Assembly (NCBI GenBank): GCA_030429545.1
Contig: JAUIFF010000027.1
Span: 1-34,445 of the forward strand
Direction: 5' to 3'
Source of the DNA: Polyangia bacterium
GTDB lineage: Bacteria > Myxococcota_A > Polyangia > Nannocystales > Nannocystaceae
DNA length: 34,445 nt
Under the pieces are notes generated by a model. The model ran no database searches, was not told the origin of the DNA, and worked only from the letters and a program-made list of their open reading frames with translations. Of the stretch, positions 24,250 through 32,194 are shown piece after piece. Position 1 is the first letter of the stretch. The number at the start of each line of letters is the position of its first letter. The position numbers and the translations under genes are program-made.

Positions 24250-25359
24250 ATGCGGTTTAGCTGGTTTGCGCTCATTTCTACGTTCGCGGTCGGGGCCCTC
24301 GCGGCACCTGCATTCGCCACAACCCCCACGTCGCAACTGTCGACGTGCATCTCCGGATGTGAGCGGGCCAATATCTCGGCCGATGCCAAGGCCACGTGCA
24401 AAGTCCAGTGCGAGCGCCTCGAAGAGGCCCGTGTCCAGGCCCAGCAGCAAGCCAGTACGCCTCAGCCGGCGCCACAACCCACGCACACGACGACAGCGCC
24501 GAAGCCGACAAAGTCCCCTCAAGACGTTGCCCTGTGCCAGTCGCAGTGCGACGCGATTTCGGCGCAAACAGACCGCGCAACCTGTCGCCTCAATTGTCAG
24601 TCGGGGAGTGCCAGCAGCCCGACCTACGCAGCTCCGACCCATTATACCCCGCCGACACATGCGCAGCCGCATGCCAGCCAACCAACGCATCAGCCCGGCA
24701 CGGTGACCTATCCCGCCTCTTCGACAACGGCCCCGTCGCCGGGCGCAGGTTATGTGCGCCCGCAACAAAATCCGCAGCAAAACCAACAGCGTCAGCAGTG
24801 CCTTGCCGACTGTGCGCGCAGCGGCAAATCTGAGACCGATCGTGCGACCTGCGAGCTCAACTGCGAGGCCGTGGGTTATGTGATGAGCCAGCCAGCTCCG
24901 AGCCGGACGGTTGTTTCAACTCCGGTGTCCGCACTCCAACAAGAAGAGATGCGGCGGCAGCAGGTGATTCGCTCGTCGCAGGGCGTTGCCGGGACCGTCA
25001 CTTCCCGTCCGTCGACAACCCATGGCACCACCACTCCCACGCACTCGACGACCTACAGCGCATCGACCCCCGGGCCAACCCACACGCAGCCGGCCCACTC
25101 AACGACCTACCGGCCAAACACAAAAACCCGACCTGCCACGCCCGCGCCGGGACCTTCGGCCTGCTATCAACAGTGGCAAACCTGCAGCTCGACCTGTCAG
25201 CCCCAACTGACGTCCTGTCTCGACGACTGCGCCAAAGAACGCAAACGCAGCGACCGTGAGACCTGCAAGCTGACCTGCTCGGCGGTCCAAGAGACCTGCA
25301 CAGATACATGCTCCTACAAAAAACAGGCATGTGAGCGCAAGGCCAAACAGGGACGTTGA
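24250..25359 (+). CDS. secreted protein with repeated twin CX3C motifs
   Basis: 369 residues from ATG 24250, with AGGAGG 8 bases upstream (GTG 24247 is an alternative). A signal peptide (MRFSWFALISTFAVGALAAP, cleavage after AFA) sends it out of the cytosol. Four Cys modules follow the pattern C-x3-C-x10-14-(K/R)-x-T-C-x3-C: CISGC/CKVQC, CQSQC/CRLNC, CLADC/CELNC and CLDDC/CKLTC. Further CSSTC and CTDTC pairs lie near the end. Linkers are rich in Thr, Pro, Gln and His. Twin CX3C spacing recalls helical-hairpin proteins stabilised by two disulphides. Not a recognised family. The gene ends in a tandem array copied from its own tail. Confidence 0.8.
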   Translation: MRFSWFALISTFAVGALAAPAFATTPTSQLSTCISGCERANISADAKATCKVQCERLEEARVQAQQQASTPQPAPQPTHTTTAPKPTKSPQDVALCQSQCDAISAQTDRATCRLNCQSGSASSPTYAAPTHYTPPTHAQPHASQPTHQPGTVTYPASSTTAPSPGAGYVRPQQNPQQNQQRQQCLADCARSGKSETDRATCELNCEAVGYVMSQPAPSRTVVSTPVSALQQEEMRRQQVIRSSQGVAGTVTSRPSTTHGTTTPTHSTTYSASTPGPTHTQPAHSTTYRPNTKTRPATPAPGPSACYQQWQTCSSTCQPQLTSCLDDCAKERKRSDRETCKLTCSAVQETCTDTCSYKKQACERKAKQGR

Positions 25360-26113
25360 GCTCCCTTTGCACGCCGACAACGGGGCACTTGCTTGCCCCG
25401 TTTTCAATTGTACGTGCAATATTTTAAGGGACGTAGAATGTACAGGCGCAGAGCTTCGCCCACACTCGTCGAGCTTCGCCTGAAAGTTGGTGGTGTGTAT
25501 CTGCCTAAGTACGCCAGCAGCATGTGAGCGCAAGGCCAAACCAGGGGTTGAGCTCCCTTTGCACGCCGACAACGGGACACGAGCTTGCCCCGTTTTCAGT
25601 TGTAGGTGCAATATTTTAAGGGACGTAGCGATCGACAATGTACAGGCGCAGAGCTTCGCCCACACACGTCGAGCTTCGCCTGAAAGTTGGTGGCGTGTAT
25701 CTGCCTAAGTATGCCAGCAGCATGTGAGCGCAGGGCCAAACCAGGGTTGAGCTCCCTTTGCACGCCGACAACGGGACACGAGCTTGCCCCGTTTTCAACG
25801 GTACATACAATATTTAAGGGCATAGCGAGCGACGATGTACAGGCGCAAGGTTTCTCCCACACTCGCCAAGCTTTCGCCTGAAAGTTTGTCGAGCGTATCT
25901 GCCTGGGTGTGCCAGCAGCATGTGAGCGCAAGGCCAAACAGGGACGTTGAGCTCCCTTTGCACGTCGATAGCGGGGCACGTGCTTGCCCCGTTTTCAATT
26001 GTAGGTGCAATATTTTAAGGGGCGTAGCGATCGACGATGTACAGGCGCAGGGCTTCGCCCACACTCGCCAAGCTTTCGTCTGAAAGTTTGTCGAGCGTAT
26101 CTGCCTGGGTGTG
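25328..26113. repeat. tandem array of fused convergent gene tails (4 units)
   Basis: Units start at 25328, 25521, 25721 and 25919 (periods 193, 200, 198), each opening CATGTGAGCGCA. Each unit holds the last 30 bases of the CX3C gene (GAGCGCAAGGCCAAA), the shared terminator hairpin, and then about 100 bases matching the 3' end of the M28 peptidase gene (GTACAGGCGCAG, CTTCGCC, TGAAAGTT, ATCTGCC). The first unit contains the real end of the plus-strand gene and the last contains the real end of the minus-strand gene; inner copies are diverged and non-coding. So the gene-end-to-gene-end junction was duplicated in tandem. Confidence 0.92.
25379..25404. terminator. bidirectional intrinsic terminator (first of four copies)
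   Basis: AACGGGGCA and TGCCCCGTT form a 9-bp stem with a 6-base loop, followed by TTTT on the plus strand and preceded by CGACAA on that strand. It lies 19 bases after the CX3C gene stop. Equivalent hairpins recur in each tandem unit, near 25572, 25771 and 25970. Copies 2 and 3 have one mismatch (ACGGGACA). It can serve both convergent genes. Confidence 0.75.
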
Positions 26114-27019
26114 CCAGTGGGGGTAGTCGTGGTCGATCAGGAGGACCGACGGTATCCCGGCATCGGACAGCGGGATGTGGTCGTCGTAGATACCCGTGCG
26201 ATGGACGCGGCCGACAAATCCCGGGAGTTTGTGGTCGGCGGCCAGGCCCCACAATGCCTTGACGAGCTCGGGGTGGGTTTGCAGCGAATTCGGCTCCATC
26301 GGCAGGGTTTGTCCACGACCTCCCACCATGTCGAGGACAATGCCGAACTCCGCCTCGACCAGGTCGCCAAATTGTCCCGTACCGATCGCCTTGCCCAGGG
26401 CCAGCGAGCCGGCACAGTAGCCGCCATAGCCCGGCCGTCCGAGCTCTTCGCCGTCAAACGCAATCACCGTAAATCCGATGTCGGGCGGCAGTTGACGGTC
26501 GAGCACGGGGACGAGCTCGAGCAGTACCGCCAGTCCGCTGGTGCCGTCGTTGGCCCCCTCAATAGGTCGCAGGCGTTGAGCGGGGTCGGGGTCTTGTTCG
26601 GCCCAGGGGCGCGTGTCGAAATGAGTTGCTAATACAAATGACCGGCGCGCGTGCGGCCGGTAGTCGACAATCAGGTTGGTGAGTGGGTAGCGCTCGTTGG
26701 TTTTCGGGTCGGTCCCGGTGAGTTGTTGCCTGCGGATAGTCGGCGGTTCTTTCGTTGCTTGTGCAAATAAATTGGCAAGTTCTTCGATCGCCTGGCCGCG
26801 CGCGGGTGCACCCAGCGTGCGTGGCAAGTTGACGAGTTGGGCCGTGCGGGCGAGTGCGGCTTCGCCATCAAACGCTGTGCGATCCGTGTTTGGAGGGTGG
26901 GTGCTGGGCGCTGGCGCACATCCCAGTCCGAGCCAAAACACGAACGCGCCAAAGCGGCGGGCGGAGTCTCGGAAGCCAACTCTCGAGTGAGTGCGACGCA
27001 GCGGCACACAATAGTACAT
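26015..27019 (-). CDS. M28-family glutaminyl-peptide cyclotransferase-like enzyme
   Basis: 334 residues. The N-terminus has a hydrophobic stretch ending FWLGLGC, a likely lipoprotein signal. The zinc-site motifs of M28 enzymes are present: VLATHFDTRPW, IEGANDGTSGLAVLLEL, FDGEELG and, near the end, YPHWHTQADTLD. The 'GANDGTSG', 'PGYGGYCAGS' and 'DYPHWHT..DTLD' wording is that of glutaminyl-cyclase-like members, which form N-terminal pyroglutamate, rather than aminopeptidases; activity cannot be decided from sequence alone. Its last codons lie in the final unit of the tandem array. It is divergent from the FAD oxidoreductase across 187 bases. Confidence 0.88.
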   Translation of the reverse strand: MYYCVPLRRTHSRVGFRDSARRFGAFVFWLGLGCAPAPSTHPPNTDRTAFDGEAALARTAQLVNLPRTLGAPARGQAIEELANLFAQATKEPPTIRRQQLTGTDPKTNERYPLTNLIVDYRPHARRSFVLATHFDTRPWAEQDPDPAQRLRPIEGANDGTSGLAVLLELVPVLDRQLPPDIGFTVIAFDGEELGRPGYGGYCAGSLALGKAIGTGQFGDLVEAEFGIVLDMVGGRGQTLPMEPNSLQTHPELVKALWGLAADHKLPGFVGRVHRTGIYDDHIPLSDAGIPSVLLIDHDYPHWHTQADTLDKLSDESLASVGEALRLYIVDRYAP

Positions 27020-27206
27020 ACAAGCGATTTTCTACGATGGAATGGGGGCTTTACGCCACAGTTTTCGAGGTTGCTGAGGGAGGTTGCCTACGAAAAAGTC
27101 AGGCTTTCGCCGCCGCTGTCGAAAAGGTTTGATCCTGTCTTAAGGGTCATGTTCATATGTGGGTGTATGCATGCGAGGTTTACTCGCTTGGGGATAGGAA
27201 AATACG

Positions 27207-28988
27207 ATGGCGACAGTAGCAATTTTTGGAGGGGGCGTTGCGGGCCTGACCGCTGCGATGGAACTTGCACAGCGGGGGGTTGAGGTGACTGTATACGAAC
27301 GTCACGCGTGGGGTGGAAAGGTGCGGTGTACCGAAGTGCCCGGTTCGGGGGTCGGCGGACGCAAAAACCTCCCTTTGGAGCACGGATTTCACTTCTTTCC
27401 GACTTTTTATCGACATCTCCCGGACACGATGTCCCGAATTCCCACAGGTTGTGGTCGCAGTGTCGCCGACAACCTCGTGCCCGGCTCGCAGGAGCTGATC
27501 AGCCGCAGCTCGGCGCCACCTGTGTTGATGCCATCGAAGTTTCCGCGAACGCTCGCCCAGTGGCGCGTGTTTTTGACTTCGCTGTTTCAATTGTCAGCCG
27601 GTGTGCCGACCCGGGAGTTGCAGTTTTTTGTCACGCGCATGCTGCAGTTCATGGCGATGTGTCCCGAGCGGCGGGAAGTCGAGGTCGACCGCATTACCTG
27701 GTGGGATTTTGTTGGCGCGCAGACCCGCAGCCGCGAATACCAAAAGCTCGTCGCCCGGATGCCGAGCCAGTTACTACTCGCCGCCCCGGCACGCCGCGTC
27801 AGCGCGCGCACGGTGGGGCACGCATTTATGGGCATGGTCGAAGCCGGGCTCGTACCGGGTGGGAATATCGACCGCAGCCTCAATGCGCCGCCGTGTAGGT
27901 CGTGGATAAACCCTTGGGTGCGAATGCTGAGCGCCAGGGTCAAGCTGGTGTTGGGAGCGAGTCTCGAGCGATTCGAGGTCGACCGACGGCGAGGCTCGAT
28001 CACCTCGGCATCCGTAAATATTGCAGGTACAACCAAGACGGTCGTCGCCGACAGCTACCTGTGTGCCCTGCCGGTCGAGGTCGTCCGTCGGTTCTGGACC
28101 CCTGAGATCACCGCCCTCGATCCAAACCTCACGCAGATGCGGGAACTCGATGTTACGTGGATGTGTGGCCTGCAGCTGTTTCTGACAAAGCCTCGCCCGC
28201 TGGCCCACGGCCATGTCGCCCATGCCGATACCGCGTGGGCCCTGACGTCGGTCTCACAGGCCCAGTTTTGGCAGGACTTTGACTTTGCCCGCCACGGCGA
28301 CGGCACGGTGCGGGACCTGGTGTCGATCATCATCGGCGATTGGGATCGGCCGGGTACACAATGTGTATATAAAACTGCACGGGAGTGTTCGGGGCGGGAG
28401 CTGTTTGAAGAGACCTTTGCCCAGTTTCAGGCAAGTCTTGTACGCAGCGGCCGCAATCCACTTGCGGACGGCGAGCTACATGGCTGGGCACTCGATCCCG
28501 ACCTCAGCTTTGCCAATGGTCAAGCGGCCAATGCCGAGCCACTTTTTATGAGCACAGCCGGCGCCTGGGCTCGCCGGCCAACATCGCAAACGCTGCTGGC
28601 AAATCTGTTTTTGGCCGGCGACTATGTACGTACACAGATCGATTTTGCCTCGGCCGAAGGGGCCTGTGAGGGCGGTCGCCGGGCAGCCAATGCCATCCTC
28701 GCGCAGTACGGCTATCGCGGCCGGGCGGTCCCGCTGTGGTCTCGCGCCGAGCCCCGGGTACTCGCGCCGTTTCGCCTCATGGACCGCCGCCGGCTCGCCC
28801 AGGGGTTGCCGCCCAAGGGGCCGCCCTTGCCACTGCCGCGAACCGGGGCACCTGCCCCAGCTCCGGGTGAGGTATTGGCCCGACTTGCGGCCCGCCACCC
28901 ACGGGAAAAAATGCTGCTACAACAAAGCCGGGCCGGTGCCGACGACAAGCGATTTGTGGCACGGGCCCGGGCAATGGCCCGACTTTGA
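27207..28988 (+). CDS. FAD-dependent oxidoreductase, phytoene-desaturase/HpnE-like
   Basis: 593 residues. The N-terminal dinucleotide fold is clear (VAIFGGGVAGLTAAMELAQR, then VTVYERHAWGGKV), and the C-terminal FAD motif FLAGDYVRTQIDFASAEGAC closes the amine-oxidase-type fold. This layout occurs in phytoene desaturases, carotenoid isomerases and hydroxysqualene dehydroxylases (HpnE). No crt or hpn gene neighbours it, so the substrate is open. The last 70 residues are Pro/Arg-rich and extend past the usual end. ATG 27207 fits the GxGxxG position; the ribosome site is weak. The stop is in the first unit of the array at 28981-29335. Confidence 0.85.
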   Translation: MATVAIFGGGVAGLTAAMELAQRGVEVTVYERHAWGGKVRCTEVPGSGVGGRKNLPLEHGFHFFPTFYRHLPDTMSRIPTGCGRSVADNLVPGSQELISRSSAPPVLMPSKFPRTLAQWRVFLTSLFQLSAGVPTRELQFFVTRMLQFMAMCPERREVEVDRITWWDFVGAQTRSREYQKLVARMPSQLLLAAPARRVSARTVGHAFMGMVEAGLVPGGNIDRSLNAPPCRSWINPWVRMLSARVKLVLGASLERFEVDRRRGSITSASVNIAGTTKTVVADSYLCALPVEVVRRFWTPEITALDPNLTQMRELDVTWMCGLQLFLTKPRPLAHGHVAHADTAWALTSVSQAQFWQDFDFARHGDGTVRDLVSIIIGDWDRPGTQCVYKTARECSGRELFEETFAQFQASLVRSGRNPLADGELHGWALDPDLSFANGQAANAEPLFMSTAGAWARRPTSQTLLANLFLAGDYVRTQIDFASAEGACEGGRRAANAILAQYGYRGRAVPLWSRAEPRVLAPFRLMDRRRLAQGLPPKGPPLPLPRTGAPAPAPGEVLARLAARHPREKMLLQQSRAGADDKRFVARARAMARL

Positions 28989-29335
28989 CAGCCGGAGCTG
29001 ACGTGGCCGGGTGATTGCTACCGGTCGGGTGGTTGCTGCCGCGACTTTGACAGCCGGAGCTGACGTGGCCGCGCTACCAGTCGGGTTGACAGCCGCAGCT
29101 GACGTGGCCGGGTGATCGCTACCACGCGGGTTGTTGCCGCAGCTTTGACAGCCGCAGCTGACGTGGCCGGGTGATCGCTACCACGCGGGTTGTTGCCGCA
29201 GCTTTGACAGCCGCAGCTGACGTGGCCGGGTGATCGCCGCAGCTTTGACAGCCGCAGCTGACGTGGCCGGGTGATCGCCGCAGCGTTGACAACCGCAGCC
29301 GACGTGGCCGCTACCACTCGGGTTGTTGCCGCAGC
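28981..29335. repeat. tandem array of fused convergent gene tails (7 units)
   Basis: The word TTGACA(G/A)CCG starts units near 28985, 29047, 29086, 29145, 29204, 29245 and 29286. Long units (59-62 bases) contain the end of the FAD gene (CTTTGACAGCC, GACGTGGCC) plus a segment matching the last codons of gltX (CTACCACTCGGGTTGTTGCC at 29311). Short units (39-41 bases) lack all or part of the gltX piece. The first unit is the real FAD-gene end and the last includes the real gltX end. The inner copies do not code. Confidence 0.9.
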
Positions 29336-30789
29336 ACATCGGCGGCGTCGCGCAGGCGGAGGCGGGCACGGTCCTTGCCCACTGCTGCCATGGTGTCGAA
29401 CAGTGGCGGGGCGGCAGTGCGGCCGGTGATCGAAAGCCGCAGCAGGGTAAAGACCTCGCGGGTCTTCCACCCGTGGCGTTCGCAAAATGCCCGCGAAAAC
29501 GTCTCGAGTTCCGGGGCCGTAAACCCGCGAGCTGCCGGGTCGCGTTCGATCTCCTCGATGTAGGTCTTGAGGATGTTGACGACCTCTTTGCGGGTCCGCT
29601 TTTTGATCTTCATTTTGCCGAGGACCTGGCTGTAGTCGACCTTGCCGGCAAAGAAAAACGAGGTGTAGGGGACAAAGTCGTCGAGCAGGTCGATGCGTTC
29701 GCGGGCGAGGGCGACGATCGCCCGGAGGCGCTCGGGGGTGTAGAGGTGGGCGATGAGTTGCGATGTGAGTGTATCTACATCCATTGCCCGGATGTCGTCG
29801 GCGTTGAAGGCCGCGAGCTTGACCGGGTCGAACACCGGACCGCCGGGGCTGACACGCGACCACTCAAACCGCTCGACCATTTCGTCGAGGGTAAAGCGCT
29901 CACGGTCGTCGCCGTAGCTAAACCCAAGTGTTCCGAGGAAGTTGACGAACGTGCCGGGGAGGTAGCCGAGATCGCGGTAGTGAAACACCGACACCGGGTT
30001 CTTGCGCTTGGACAGCTTGGACTTGTTGTGGTTGCGCAACAGCCCCAGGTGATAAAAAGCTGGCGCTTCCCAACCGAATGCTTGGTACAGCAACACGTGT
30101 TTGGGAGTCGAGGTGATCCACTCTTCGCCGCGGATGACATGGCTGATTTTCATGAGGTGGTCATCGACGACACAGGCGAGGTGATAGGTCGGAAACCCAT
30201 CTGATTTCATGATGACCTGGTCGTCGATCAAGCGATTTTCAAACGTGACATCGCCGCGCAGGCAGTCGTGTACCGTGGTGGTCGCCCCGGGCTCGCGCGG
30301 GACTTTCATGCGCACGACATGGGGTTCACCAGCGGCCGCTCGCTGCTCGGCCTGCTTGGGGTCGTAGTCGCGGTAGCGCCCGTCATAGGCGAGGTCGAGT
30401 TTTTGTTCGCGCTGGACCTTGCGCATCTCGGCGAGCTCTTCGGGGGTGGCAAAGCAGCGGTAGGCCTTGCCCTCGGCGAGTAGCCGGGCGACGTGCTCGC
30501 GGTAAATCGGCAGCCGCTCCGACTGCCGGTACGGGCCATAATCGCCGCCACAATCGGGGCCCTCTTGCCAATTGAGGCCGAGCCACTTGAGCGCCTCAAA
30601 AATCGCCTGTTCGCTGCCGGGTGTGCACCGGGCTTGGTCGGTATCTTCGATGCGAAGCACAAAAGTCCCGCCGTGTTTGCGGGCAAACACGTAATTAAAG
30701 AGCCCAATATACGCGGTGCCGACGTGGGGATCGCCGGTCGGGCTCGGAGCGATACGGACCCGAGGGGGTGTCACAGGCGCAGATGTCAT
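29311..30789 (-). CDS. gltX: glutamyl-tRNA synthetase
   Basis: 492 residues, normal for bacterial GluRS. Class I signatures: the HIGH-equivalent in APSPTGDPHVGTAYIG, LRIEDTDQARCTPGS, RGEEWITSTPKHVLLYQ and the KMSKS-equivalent KLSKRKNP. The C-terminal anticodon-binding helical domain is complete (VDYSQVLGKMKIKKRTRKEV, FTLLRLSITGR). It charges tRNA-Glu, and possibly tRNA-Gln if a GatCAB pathway exists. It is divergent from the MCP-like gene 48 bases away. Its final codons, LRQQPEW, form part of the tandem repeat array. Confidence 0.97.
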   Translation of the reverse strand: MTSAPVTPPRVRIAPSPTGDPHVGTAYIGLFNYVFARKHGGTFVLRIEDTDQARCTPGSEQAIFEALKWLGLNWQEGPDCGGDYGPYRQSERLPIYREHVARLLAEGKAYRCFATPEELAEMRKVQREQKLDLAYDGRYRDYDPKQAEQRAAAGEPHVVRMKVPREPGATTTVHDCLRGDVTFENRLIDDQVIMKSDGFPTYHLACVVDDHLMKISHVIRGEEWITSTPKHVLLYQAFGWEAPAFYHLGLLRNHNKSKLSKRKNPVSVFHYRDLGYLPGTFVNFLGTLGFSYGDDRERFTLDEMVERFEWSRVSPGGPVFDPVKLAAFNADDIRAMDVDTLTSQLIAHLYTPERLRAIVALARERIDLLDDFVPYTSFFFAGKVDYSQVLGKMKIKKRTRKEVVNILKTYIEEIERDPAARGFTAPELETFSRAFCERHGWKTREVFTLLRLSITGRTAAPPLFDTMAAVGKDRARLRLRDAADVLRQQPEW

Positions 30790-30837
30790 GTTGCCGTCCC
30801 TACCACAAGGGCATCGCCCCCGTTACACTGCGGGCAC

Positions 30838-31611
30838 GTGAGTGATGTGACAAGCCAGAGCAAGGTCTTTCAGGCGTTTTGGAGCGCGATGAAGCGGCGT
30901 TACCTCGAGCGCGCCGTCGCGGCCACGGAGCTGGCGTCGTTGCTGCTGCACAGTCGCGGGCGACTTCACCGGACCGATACCGAGTTGCTCGCCGGCGACG
31001 AACCGATCGACAACAAGTCGGAACTGCTCACCCGGATAACCCGGGCGACTGGGTTCGGTGTGTGTGTCTACATGGGAAATCGCCGGGTCGCCGGGGTCAG
31101 TCAAATCGAATCCGGCAAGGCGCCCGCACCCGGTGGATTTGCCGACGCCGTGCTTGTCGATACCGTGCTGCGCAAACGCGAGGTGTTTCGCGGTGAGCTC
31201 AAGCAGGGCACCTCGGTTCTGTTGTTGGCTGCTCGCCCGTTGTTCACGACCGAGACGCCCGACGAATATCCGGTGGGAATGGTCGAGCTGTTTCAGGACG
31301 AGCAGTCCCTATACGAGATGCTTGCTGTATCAACTAGGCTCGACGACAACGAGGCTCAGGCCGACAACAACGACCTCGCGGACGGCATCGAAAACGTCAT
31401 TGACTTCCTCGACGACGTGGCCCGTCGCCTGCAACTTTTGGCCCTCAACGGGAACATCATTGCGGCCCAGGCGGGTGAGCAAGGTCGCGCATTTCGCGTG
31501 GTTTGCCGGGAACTCGGGACGCTGGCCGACCGGGCCAAGACCACGGTCAACGGGGTTCGCAAGTTGGTGACGGGCCTTGGGCTGAACGCTACCGAACAAC
31601 TCGAGTCGTAG
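30838..31611 (+). CDS. small soluble MCP-like protein with Cache-like sensor
   Basis: 257 residues from GTG 30838; the longer open frame upstream is antisense to gltX. The first 160 residues resemble a single Cache-type sensor (ITRATGFGVCVYMGNRRVAG, VFRGELKQGTSVLLLAARPL, YPVGMVELFQDE). The last 80 contain the hairpin tip of chemoreceptors: LLALNGNIIAAQAGEQGRAF followed by RVVCRELGTLADRA, against the usual [20 protein letters not shown]. There is no membrane segment, HAMP domain or methylation helices, so it is a cut-down cytosolic receptor or decoy for a CheA/CheW-like system. No che genes are nearby. Confidence 0.75.
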   Translation: MSDVTSQSKVFQAFWSAMKRRYLERAVAATELASLLLHSRGRLHRTDTELLAGDEPIDNKSELLTRITRATGFGVCVYMGNRRVAGVSQIESGKAPAPGGFADAVLVDTVLRKREVFRGELKQGTSVLLLAARPLFTTETPDEYPVGMVELFQDEQSLYEMLAVSTRLDDNEAQADNNDLADGIENVIDFLDDVARRLQLLALNGNIIAAQAGEQGRAFRVVCRELGTLADRAKTTVNGVRKLVTGLGLNATEQLES

Positions 31612-32194
31612 GCGCGATCTCCTAGCAAGGGAGATCCACCCAGCATCGGTTGTCTTTGGTTGCGGGTTTGGGTCGTGCAAAATTGCCGAGTGCGAAGGAT
31701 GCGCGCTTCGTTGCGATGTCCTTGTGTTGTGCGCAGTGCGCATATCACGGATATACACAGAAGATGAGATCTCGCCGCGAAATTCTCAGAAAGTAACTCG
31801 AATTATCGGATTTTACACGAAATGAAATGTTGACTTCTCAACTCAGATCTGGCTGGCCAGAGGATTGACTACGCGCCACTTGACAGCGACAACTCCGTTG
31901 TTTCGCCGTCCCAGCGCGATGCGAAAGGCAACCGGCTGGGTTTTTGCCATCGAGGTCGGGGGGCTCAAAGCCCTGCTTCATGGGATGATCCCGGTTGCGA
32001 AGGGCTCGAGTAGAGTCGATTTTCCGCGGCAAAAGCCTGCGATTATCTCTGTATTTAAGCGTGCTTCAATGTTATGCGAGGACTGACGTGACTGCCGGTC
32101 GTAACCCACGCACATACAACCGCCCGCACTCAGGAGCGTGTATGTGCGGCCTCGTGGTGCTGCGCCAGCTCGGGAGCACAGTCGGAGATTAGTG
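31612..32194. other. intergenic region with hairpins
   Basis: No convincing gene in 583 bases; a 73-codon frame at 31865-32086 lacks a ribosome site and family. A 7-bp hairpin GATCTCC / GGAGATC (31616-31636) follows the MCP-like stop without a T-tract. The stretch 31750-31860 is AT-rich (AATTCTCAGAAAGTAACTCG, ATTATCGG), and a promoter for the next gene could lie in this region, but no clear hexamer pair stands out. Confidence 0.4.
32109..32148. promoter_or_regulatory. 10-bp inverted repeat upstream of histone-like gene
   Basis: CGCACATACA (32109-32118) and TGTATGTGCG (32139-32148) are perfect inverted repeats around 20 bases, ending 46 bases before the ATG. It could be an operator or an mRNA hairpin in the leader. 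The arm TGTATGTGC also occurs within rlmL near 22087, so the word is not unique. Confidence 0.4.

Noticed and set aside
25328..26113. CRISPR-like interpretation of the regular repeats
   Set aside because: Units are about 197 bp with no unique spacers, and their content is explained by the two flanking gene ends.
28981..29335. CRISPR or tRNA-cluster interpretation
   Set aside because: Repeat periods of 39-62 bases have no unique spacers; the units are pieces of gene tails and show no tRNA fold.
29018..29863. Long minus-strand open frame across the repeat array and the end of gltX
   Set aside because: It reads the array and gltX in the wrong frame; composition is His/Arg/Pro-rich and the gltX frame is clearly the coding one.
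31865..32086. 73-codon plus-strand frame before the histone-like gene
   Set aside because: No ribosome site, no family, and ends with residues unlike its neighbours; treated as intergenic.
12950..32150. Alternating purine-pyrimidine runs of 10 or more as Z-DNA signals
   Set aside because: In random sequence about one such run per kb is expected, so the runs alone are not unusual; only the codon-cluster aspect was kept as a weak finding.
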